A stretch of 20,913 bases of DNA from an uncultured Lachnospiraceae bacterium (lineage in GTDB: Bacteria > Bacillota > Clostridia > Lachnospirales > Lachnospiraceae): positions 28,632-49,544 of the forward strand of contig CAJTTU010000017.1 of the NCBI GenBank assembly GCA_910579325.1, in the 5' to 3' direction. Of the stretch, positions 15,007 through 20,913 are shown piece after piece. Numbering within the stretch: the first letter of the stretch is position 1; each line of letters opens with the position of its first letter. The notes beneath the pieces were generated by a model that ran no database searches, had not been told where the DNA came from, and was given only the letters and a program-made list of their open reading frames with translations. The translations under genes and the position numbers were made by a program.

Positions 15007-16887
15007 TCACGCTTTGTAAACAGCTTCCTTCTTACACTTAGAAATACAAACGCCGCACTTCACGCACTTGCTGGTATCGATTGTAAAGGGCTGTTTCTTC
15101 TCGCCGCTGATCGCTTCAACAGGACAGTTCTTCGCACAAAGACCGCAGCCGATACATTTATCCGGGTCGATCTGGTAAGAGAACAGATTCTTACATTTGC
15201 CGGCCGGACATTTCTTATCTCTCACGTGAGCGATATACTCATCTTTGAAATATTTATATGTAGACAATACCGGGTTCGGCGCCGTCTGTCCCAATGCGCA
15301 CAGGGAATTTTCCTTGATCAGGTTACACAGGTCAACCATACGGTCCAGATCTTCCATCTCAGCCTTGCCGTCGGTGATCTTGTTCAGCAGCTCAAGCAGA
15401 CGCTTCGTACCGATACGGCAGGGCGTACACTTACCGCAGGACTCATCCACGGTGAACTCCAGGAAGAACTTGGCGATATCCACCATACAGTCATCCTCGT
15501 CCATAACGATCAGTCCGCCGGAACCCATCATGGAGCCAATGGCTACCAGATTGTCATAATCAATCGGTACGTCATAGTTCTCCAGGGAAATACATCCGCC
15601 GGAAGGACCGCCGGTCTGTGCAGCCTTGAACTTCTTGCCTCCGGGAATACCGCCGCCGATATTCTCAACAACCTCACGCAGGGTGGTTCCCATGGGAATC
15701 TCCACCAGACCTACGTTGTTGATCTTGCCGCCAAGAGCGAATACCTTGGTTCCTCTGGACTTCTCGGTACCCATGGAAGCGAACCAGTCGGCGCCCTGTA
15801 AAATGATCTGAGGAATGTTTGCCCAGGTCTCCACGTTATTCAGAATCGTAGGCTGTCCGAACAGACCTTTAACGGCCGGGAACGGAGGACGAGGCTTGGG
15901 CTCGCCGCGGTTGCCCTCGATAGAGGTCATCAGAGCGGTTTCCTCGCCGCATACGAATGCGCCTGCGCCAAGACGTAAGTCGATATCGAAATCAAAGTCC
16001 GTACCGAAAATATTTTTGCCTAACAGGCCGTAATCTCTGGCCTGCTTTAAAGCGATGTTCAGACGGTCAACGGCGATGGGATACTCCGCACGCACGTAGA
16101 TATAACCCTGGTTTGCGCCGATTACATAACCGGCAATAGCCATTGCCTCAAATACAACGTGGGGATCGCCCTCTAATACGGAACGGTCCATGAACGCGCC
16201 CGGGTCGCCCTCGTCAGCGTTACAGCATACATATTTCTGTACGCCGGGAGCGCCGCCCATAGCGAACTGCCATTTCTTTCCGGTAGGGAATCCGCCGCCC
16301 CCACGTCCGCGCAGGCCGGAATCAATCAGGCATTTCACAACATCCTCTCTTGACATGGTGGTAAGCACCTTGGCCAGAGCTTCGTAACCGCCGGTTCCGA
16401 TATACTCGTCGATATTCTCCGGATTGATCACACCGCAGTTTCTCAGAGCAACACGGTGCTGAGGCTTATAGAAATTGGTCTGATTCATGGAAATGATGCC
16501 GTTCTCGGTAACGGTCTCCTGATACAGATACTTCGTTACCACATTGCCCTTTACCAGATGCTCTTCAACGATCTCATGAACATGCTCCAACTCCATATTT
16601 GAATAGAAAGCGGCTTCCGGATAAATAATCATAACCGGACCCAATGCGCAGAGGCCGTGGCAGCCTGTGCGGATTACGCACACTTCATTTTCCAGTCCGA
16701 CTGCCTTGATCTCCTGTTCCAGCTTATCGGCGATCTTCTGGCTGCCTGAAGAGGTACATCCGGTACCGGCGCAAACCAGCACATGGGAACGGTACTTTCC
16801 TTTTCCCTTGTCTGCGCCTTCGTGTCTGAAATTAACGATGTCCTGGTTTTTTTCTTTTATTTTCTTTAACTGATCAACTGTAATCAC
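15007..16887 (-). CDS. hylB: NuoF/HydB-like NADH-binding flavoprotein subunit
   Basis: This 626-residue diaphorase subunit binds FMN and NAD(H). It has a thioredoxin-like 2Fe-2S domain (Cys39, 44, 76, 80), then the NuoF core with GRGGGGFPTGKKW (194-206) for NADH and NADEGDPGAFMDR (223-235) for FMN, followed by an SLBB region and a 4Fe-4S site in ESCGKCTPCRIG with Cys530 (Cys484, 487, 490, 530). A C-terminal ferredoxin domain has two 4Fe-4S motifs (Cys578-588 and Cys608-618), preceded by CPAGKC at 560-565. This layout is that of HydB/HylB of electron-bifurcating hydrogenases and formate dehydrogenases, so ferredoxin coupling is likely though not proven. The first ATG (16896) touches AGGAGG with no spacer, so I choose GTG 16887, 9 nt after it. 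Confidence 0.9.
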   Translation of the reverse strand: MITVDQLKKIKEKNQDIVNFRHEGADKGKGKYRSHVLVCAGTGCTSSGSQKIADKLEQEIKAVGLENEVCVIRTGCHGLCALGPVMIIYPEAAFYSNMELEHVHEIVEEHLVKGNVVTKYLYQETVTENGIISMNQTNFYKPQHRVALRNCGVINPENIDEYIGTGGYEALAKVLTTMSREDVVKCLIDSGLRGRGGGGFPTGKKWQFAMGGAPGVQKYVCCNADEGDPGAFMDRSVLEGDPHVVFEAMAIAGYVIGANQGYIYVRAEYPIAVDRLNIALKQARDYGLLGKNIFGTDFDFDIDLRLGAGAFVCGEETALMTSIEGNRGEPKPRPPFPAVKGLFGQPTILNNVETWANIPQIILQGADWFASMGTEKSRGTKVFALGGKINNVGLVEIPMGTTLREVVENIGGGIPGGKKFKAAQTGGPSGGCISLENYDVPIDYDNLVAIGSMMGSGGLIVMDEDDCMVDIAKFFLEFTVDESCGKCTPCRIGTKRLLELLNKITDGKAEMEDLDRMVDLCNLIKENSLCALGQTAPNPVLSTYKYFKDEYIAHVRDKKCPAGKCKNLFSYQIDPDKCIGCGLCAKNCPVEAISGEKKQPFTIDTSKCVKCGVCISKCKKEAVYKA

Positions 16888-16896
16888 TATGCCCAT

Positions 16897-16902
16897 CCTC
16901 CT
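16897..16902 (-). promoter_or_regulatory. hylB: Ribosome binding site deciding the GTG start of hylB
   Basis: AGGAGG in the minus sense is directly followed by ATG 16896 (zero spacing) and, 9 nt on, by in-frame GTG 16887. Normal spacing favours GTG. Confidence 0.6.
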
Positions 16903-16996
16903 ATCTTAGTTCCGCATATGCGTTTTTTCAGTTACCGGCCACGAAGTGAACGATAACTTTTTCCATTTATTCATGGCATTTATCAGTTGGATTTTC

Positions 16997-17491
16997 CTAT
17001 TGATACTGTGCAAGGATATCCTCGACCATGTTTGCGGTCAGACGTCCGTGAACTTCGCCGTTCACCGTCATAACCGGAGCCAGGCCACAGGCGCCTACGC
17101 AACGGCAGGCTTCCAGAGAGAACTTACCGTCTGCGGTACACTGTCCGCCGGTAATTCCCAGAACTTCCTGCAGTTTCTCGTAAACCTGGCCGGAGCCCTT
17201 TACGTAGCAAGCGGTACCAAGACATACCGAGATATTGTATTTTCCCTTGGGATACAGGGAGAAAAATGAATAAAATGTTACTACGCCGTAAATTTTAGCC
17301 AAAGAAATCCGCAATTCCTCAGAGATTGTTTTCAGCACCTTTTCCGGAAGATATCCGAAAATTTCCTGTGCCTGCTCCAGTACAGGAATCAGAGGACTTT
17401 TCGTTCCCTTGTAATCGTCAAGCAGCTCGGCCAGCTGACTCTCCTGCTCCGGGGTCCCTTTATAAGGAATGTTGATTCTCTCGTCACTCAT
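16997..17491 (-). CDS. hylC: NuoE/HydC-like thioredoxin-fold 2Fe-2S subunit
   Basis: This 164-residue subunit carries one 2Fe-2S cluster and partners the NuoF-like subunit in NAD(H) electron transfer. The N-terminal helical part contains LIPVLEQAQEIFGYLP and YGVVTFYSFFSLYPKG, both typical of NuoE. The cluster ligands are Cys90 and Cys95 (CLGTAC) and Cys131 and Cys135 (CVGAC). Length equals the family norm. ATG 17491 follows AGGAGG by 9 nt. It is separated from fdhF by 319 bp that contain two structured repeats, and from hylB by 109 bp. The fdhF-hylC-hylB-hylA order is that of bifurcating formate dehydrogenase loci. Confidence 0.92.
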   Translation of the reverse strand: MSDERINIPYKGTPEQESQLAELLDDYKGTKSPLIPVLEQAQEIFGYLPEKVLKTISEELRISLAKIYGVVTFYSFFSLYPKGKYNISVCLGTACYVKGSGQVYEKLQEVLGITGGQCTADGKFSLEACRCVGACGLAPVMTVNGEVHGRLTANMVEDILAQYQ

Positions 17492-17517
17492 TTTAAAATA
17501 CCTCCTAATTTAGTTCC

Positions 17518-17607
17518 GTAACTGTCCTTCCAGTACCATCACACCGGCAGAGTATTTCCGGCCGTTACCACGTCCGTAAATCCTCTGGGCACTGTACGGA
17601 CAGTTAC
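17518..17607 (-). repeat. Structured palindromic element, copy 1 (hylC-proximal)
   Basis: The 90-bp unit begins GTAACTGTCC and ends GGACAGTTAC, a perfect 10-bp terminal inverted repeat. In the minus-strand RNA, inner helices CAGUGCC/GGUACUG (7 bp), CAGAG/CUCUG (5 bp) and UUAC/GUAA (4 bp) can form. It is followed by GGAACTAAA and then the hylC ribosome site, so it forms the 5' leader of hylC. It is 94% identical to copy 2. Confidence 0.85.
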
Positions 17608-17620
17608 TATTTTTAGTCCC

Positions 17621-17710
17621 GTAACTGTCCTCCCAGTACCATCACACCGGCAGAGTATTTCCGGCCGTTACCGCGTCCGTAAATCCTCCGGGTACCGTAC
17701 GGACAGTTAC
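17621..17710 (-). repeat. Structured palindromic element, copy 2 (fdhF-proximal)
   Basis: Same length (90 bp) and ends as copy 1, with start-to-start distance of 103 bp. It differs at 5 positions, all transitions. In the minus-strand RNA the altered pairs stay paired as G-U or A-U. It is followed by GGGACTAAA, the same flank as copy 1, so the repeated unit is about 100 bp. Confidence 0.85.
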
Positions 17711-17810
17711 TGTTCTTAATTCTTATTCACGTACAACTAAAACATTGCCTAGACTGAAACTCGATTTTTATGATTTTTAACCTGTTTTGCAAATCGTTTT
17801 GCTAACGGGT

Positions 17811-20654
17811 TTATCTTAGCCGATTTTCCTCAGGCTGGTAGCATCCGCTTCTCTCTTTCAGCGCAATCGCCTCGCTGGGTTCCTGATACCACAGGATGTT
17901 CTGAACCTCGTTCTCGAAATAGCTGCGCTCGTTGCTCCGTACCCGTTCGGTCTGCTTTAAGGCAACCTCTTCGCTGACCTTGGCGATCCGCACGCCTACC
18001 TGCTTGTAGCCGGGGATGGAACAGATCGGGTCCAGATTATGGGCGTCGGTAAGGACGTTCGCGCCTCCGCCATAGTGGAAAGGCATCCACGCCACGCCGG
18101 GCTCCAGCGTATCTTCGATACGAACCTCACAGTAAACGGTGCCCCGGGGAGAGGTAACGCTTACCCAGTCCCCTGCCTCAATCTTGTTGGCAAGGGCGTC
18201 ATCCGCATTCAGCTCGATATAGTTTCTAGGAGCCGTATAGTGGATGGCGATGGTTCTGTCGGTCATGGTTCTCGTATGATAGTGGTACAGAATACGGCAG
18301 GTCATCAATGTGATAGGGTATTCTTCGTTCTCTGTCTCCGGAGAAGCCGCCCAGTCCATAGCTTTCAGCAGGCCGATACCGCCCTTTCTGCTGGGACCAT
18401 TGACATGCAGACGAGGCGTGCCGGGATGGTCTTCCGTAGGGCAGGGCCACTGAACGCCCTGGCCGTCCTTCGCGATTTTTTCATATGTAATACCGGCGTA
18501 AGACGGCGTCACTGTCCGCATCTCGTTAAAGATGTCCTCTGCCTTGTCATAATGGCAGGAATAACCCAGGCGGTTCATCAGTTCCATGATAACCTCCCAG
18601 TCATTTTTGGACTGGCCTTTACGGGGTACGGCCTGACGTACCATCTGCACACGGCGCTCCGTATTGCTGAACGTACCGTCCTTCTCGGCGAAACAGGTAA
18701 CTGGCAGCACTACGTCGGCTTTTTCCGCCGTCTCAGTCAGGAACAGATCCTGTACTACGACGAAAGCCTTTTCCAGCGCCTGCTCCACGTGATGGGTATC
18801 AGGGTCGGAAACCATGGGATTCTCACCCATAATGTAAAGTACCTTTACCTTGTCTTCCAGAATAGCCGGTATCGTCTGCGTAACGGTCAGACCCTTTTTC
18901 GGATTCAGCGGTACGCCCCAGGCCTTCTCGAATTTCTCCTGTACGGCCGGGTCGAATACCTTCTGGTATGCAGGGTAGTCCGTGGGCAGCGCGCCCATAT
19001 CGCAGGCGCCCTGTACGTTGTTCTGGCCACGCAGCGGGTTGATGCCGCAGCCTTCATGGCCCAGATTTCCGGTAACCAGAGCAAGATTGCTCAGACTCAT
19101 AACATTGTTTGTGCCGTTCAGATGCTGGGTAATACCCATAGCATAGGCGATGTAAGACTTATGCGTTGAAGCATACAGCCTGGCGGCCTTGATAATCAGA
19201 TCCTTATCTACGCCGCAAATTTCCGCACCCTTTTCAGGCGTGTACGGTTTCACGCATTCACGCAGTTCCTCAATACCTTCCGTATGGGCCGCGATATACT
19301 CTTTATCCTCCAGACCTTCGGAGAAAATGATATGCAGCATGGTATTGGACAGCGCAACGCTGGTGCCTGGTTTAATCTGCAGATAAACATCCGCGATATT
19401 GGCAAGGTCAATCCGCTTCGGGTCGGCTACGATCAGCTTCTTCCCTTCGGCGACAGCCTGCCGGATCATCATTCCCATTACGGGATGCGCTTCGGTGGTA
19501 TTCGAACCTGTCACAAAAATGACATCCGCACTCTTCACATCCTCGATGGTGTTTGTCATGGCTCCTGAGCCTAACGTGGTTGCAAGACCTGCAACAGTAG
19601 AGCTATGTCAGAGACGGGCACAATGATCCACATTGTTCGTACCTACGGCAGCCCGCAGGAATTTCTGGAACAGATAATTGTCCTCATTGATGGTTCTGGC
19701 GGATGAGAATCCGGCAACGGCGTCCGGACCGAAATCACGCTTGGTCTCTTTAATCTTATCGGCGATCAGATCCAGCGCTTCATCCCAGGTAGCCTCCACA
19801 AGCTCGCCGTCCTTGCGGACCAGCGGCGTTTTCAGCCTCTGCTCATTGTTCACAAAGTCGAAGGCAAAACGACCCTTTACACAGAGCAGCCCTTTGTTCA
19901 CCGGACCGTCCGCCGGTCTTGCGTCCACTACCTTGCCGTCCTTGACCAAAAGGTCGATCTGGCAGCCTACGCCGCAGTATGTGCAGGTGGTACGCACTCT
20001 TTCCGTCTCGAAAACACGGAACGGATTCTGTGCCTTTGTGGACAGCGCTCCCGTAGGACAGGCGGAAACACAGCTACCGCATGACTCGCAGTTGGATTCT
20101 GACCAGTCCATGCCAAAGGCAGGGGAGATCACCGACCGGAACCCGCGCTGGGTCGTATCGATGGCGCCACGGCCTACCAGCTTCTGGCAGGTATTAACGC
20201 ATCTGTGACAGAGTATGCACAAATTCGGATTATATGTAAAGAACTTGTTGCTTCTGTCAATAGGCAGTGTAAATTCATCTTTCGGGAAGCTGGACTCTTT
20301 CACGCCATACTGATGACAGTAATCCTGCAGCTTGCACTCGCCGTTGGCCTGGCAGGAAAAGCACTGGGTGTCGTGATGACTCATCAGAAGGTCGAGAACG
20401 CCGCGGCGGGCTTTCACTACCCGCTTGCTCTCCGTATGAATCACATTGCCCTCGGCAATGGGGAAGGTACAGGCCGTTACCAGCTTGGGGCTGCCCTCGA
20501 TCTCCACCATACACATACGGCAGGAGCCTTCGGGAGCCAGATGCTTCAGGTAGCAGAGTGTGGGAATCTCTATTCCGTACTGTCTTGCAGCCTCAAGTAT
20601 CGTCGTACCTTCCGCAACTCTGACGGCGATGCCGTTAATCGTTGCATGAATCAT
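17811..20654 (-). CDS. fdhF: Formate dehydrogenase alpha subunit, selenocysteine-containing
   Basis: The catalytic subunit interconverts formate and CO2 at a Mo- or W-bis-molybdopterin guanine dinucleotide. Read through the UGA at 19608-19610 as selenocysteine, it is 947 residues with Sec349 in CARL-Sec-HSSTVAGL, aligned with Sec140-His141 of E. coli FdhF. The N-terminal part has 2Fe-2S (Cys34, 45, 48, 62), His-Cys3 4Fe-4S (His94, Cys98, 101, 107), two 4Fe-4S motifs (Cys146-156 and 189-199) and the catalytic-domain 4Fe-4S (Cys224, 227, 231, 258). Molybdopterin motifs such as GITQHLNGTNNV, RGQNNVQGACDMGALP and MGENPMVSDPD follow, with the dinucleotide-binding domain at the end. ATG 20654 follows AAGGAGG by 11 nt. 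Split readings ending at 19608 and starting at 19559 are artefacts of the UGA. Promoter and operator candidates lie upstream. Confidence 0.95.
19579..19610 (-). promoter_or_regulatory. fdhF: Selenocysteine UGA codon and bacterial SECIS hairpin in fdhF
   Basis: The UGA at 19610-19608 is followed after 12 nt by GTTGCA-GGTCT-TGCAAC (19595-19579), a perfect 6-bp stem with a GGUCU loop. The E. coli fdhF SECIS has the same 12-nt distance and a nearly identical GUUGC-AGGUCU apex, where SelB binds. The frame is open on both sides and protein similarity runs straight across. Confidence 0.95.
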
Positions 20655-20689
20655 AATGGTACATTCCTCCTTGTTAAAATCATAAAAAA

Positions 20690-20702
20690 TAGACAGTGTC
20701 TA
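20690..20702. promoter_or_regulatory. Palindromic operator candidate, proximal copy
   Basis: TAGACAGTGTCTA is a perfect 6+1+6 palindrome. It lies about 12-25 nt downstream of the expected transcription start of fdhF, a classical repressor position. A second copy with one mismatch is at 20891-20903. I do not recognise the regulator. Confidence 0.5.
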
Positions 20703-20720
20703 GTTTCTTAATCATCTTTA

Positions 20721-20749
20721 ATTATAAAACCCTGTTGCGTTCCTGTCAA
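20721..20749 (-). promoter_or_regulatory. fdhF: Consensus sigma-A promoter for fdhF-hylCBA
   Basis: TTGACA (20744-20749) and TATAAT (20721-20726) match the consensus at all 12 positions with the ideal 17-nt spacer on the minus strand. The transcript would start near 20714, about 60 nt before the fdhF ATG. Confidence 0.88.
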
Positions 20750-20890
20750 CCTGAATATTGTGTATTTTGCCTTTTTTTTGCCCATTTTTATGTTTTTTGT
20801 CGTACACTTTTCTAAAAACGAACGGTTTTTACAGAATGTTTTTGTTATAAATGCCCAGAAAGCATCCATATGCCGGGTTCGGAGCAGCCC

Positions 20891-20903
20891 TATACAGTGT
20901 CTA
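20891..20903. promoter_or_regulatory. Palindromic operator candidate, distal copy
   Basis: TATACAGTGTCTA matches the proximal palindrome at 12 of 13 positions. It is about 180 nt upstream of the expected fdhF start and could serve looping repression, or belong to a gene beyond the window. Confidence 0.4.
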
Positions 20904-20913
20904 TTTTTGTATC

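Larger units (their letters stand above)
17492..17810. other. Intergenic region between fdhF and hylC with tandem elements
   Basis: Of these 319 bp, about 200 are two tandem copies of a 90-bp inverted-ended element. The remaining 100 bp after the fdhF stop are AT-rich; they include a small GCAAA/TTTGC hairpin (without T-tract) and no clear terminator or promoter, so fdhF and hylC could be on one transcript. Confidence 0.65.
20655..20913. other. Regulatory region upstream of fdhF
   Basis: No gene is visible in these 259 bp up to the window edge. They hold the fdhF promoter, two copies of a TAGACAGTGTCTA palindrome (20690-20702 and 20891-20903) and an AT-rich hairpin around 20811-20842 (TAAAAAC/GTTTTTA stem) without a minus-strand T-tract. 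Confidence 0.6.

Noticed and set aside
18039..19169. 376-codon plus-strand open frame opposite fdhF
   Set aside because: It is antisense to strongly conserved FdhF sequence, has no family resemblance and mirrors the codon pattern of the real gene.
19608..19610. fdhF as two genes or a nonsense pseudogene, with stop at 19608 and new start at 19559
   Set aside because: The frame and protein similarity continue across the TGA, the position is the known Sec site, and a matching SECIS hairpin follows.
1..20913. CRISPR arrays, tRNA or rRNA genes, insertion sequences, prophage genes
   Set aside because: I saw no spaced repeats of CRISPR type, no cloverleaf or rRNA sequence, and no transposase, integrase or phage protein in any frame.

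Overview
The window looks like chromosome from a spore-forming anaerobic Firmicute, most probably a Lachnospiraceae-type Clostridia. The basis is roughly even base composition, strong AGGAGG ribosome sites with several TTG/GTG starts, sigma-A promoters, a DinR/LexA-type SOS box on recA, a SpoIIM-family protein, and a selenocysteine formate dehydrogenase with NuoE/NuoF-like partners of the kind found in acetogens and related gut anaerobes. Genus cannot be fixed from sequence reading alone. Every gene I can support is on the minus strand, so transcription runs from high to low coordinates.

Transcription order. (1) 20654-13956: a four-gene formate dehydrogenase locus, fdhF - hylC - hylB - hylA. 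It is driven by a perfect consensus promoter with a palindromic operator candidate just downstream. FdhF is read through an in-frame UGA (Sec349) with a textbook bacterial SECIS hairpin, so apparent separate ORFs on either side of the UGA are one gene. Two tandem 90-bp structured elements sit between fdhF and hylC. A hairpin terminator follows hylA. (2) 13598-11565: a histidine-phosphatase protein, a half-size EamA transporter and an APH(3')-like kinase. (3) 11459-9144: a membrane-anchored DUF5722 glycosidase-like protein, followed by a long inverted repeat. (4) 8719-5920: recA with promoter and SOS box, then rny with its own promoter and terminator. (5) 5781-4632: NUDIX hydrolase and a SpoIIM-like membrane protein. 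(6) 4487-766: a type Ic aminotransferase, a diaminopimelate-decarboxylase-family enzyme and a GH25 lysozyme-like protein. (7) 714-1: the 5' part of mutS, which carries a frameshifting deletion and runs off the window.

How the genes work together. FdhF oxidises formate (or reduces CO2) at a Mo/W-bisPGD-selenocysteine site. HylA, HylB and HylC are iron-sulfur/flavin subunits that connect this to NAD(H) and, by analogy with the FdhF2-HylABC complex of Gottschalkia acidurici, to ferredoxin by flavin-based electron bifurcation. RecA, MutS and RNase Y are housekeeping genes; the mutS lesion would predict a mutator phenotype if it is real.

The most noteworthy observations are the tandem structured elements between fdhF and hylC, whose sequence differences keep base pairing only in the minus-strand RNA; the Sec/SECIS readthrough; the apparent 38-nt deletion in mutS at a short direct repeat; and HylA, which looks like a free-standing copy of the FdhF electron-transfer module without its catalytic part.
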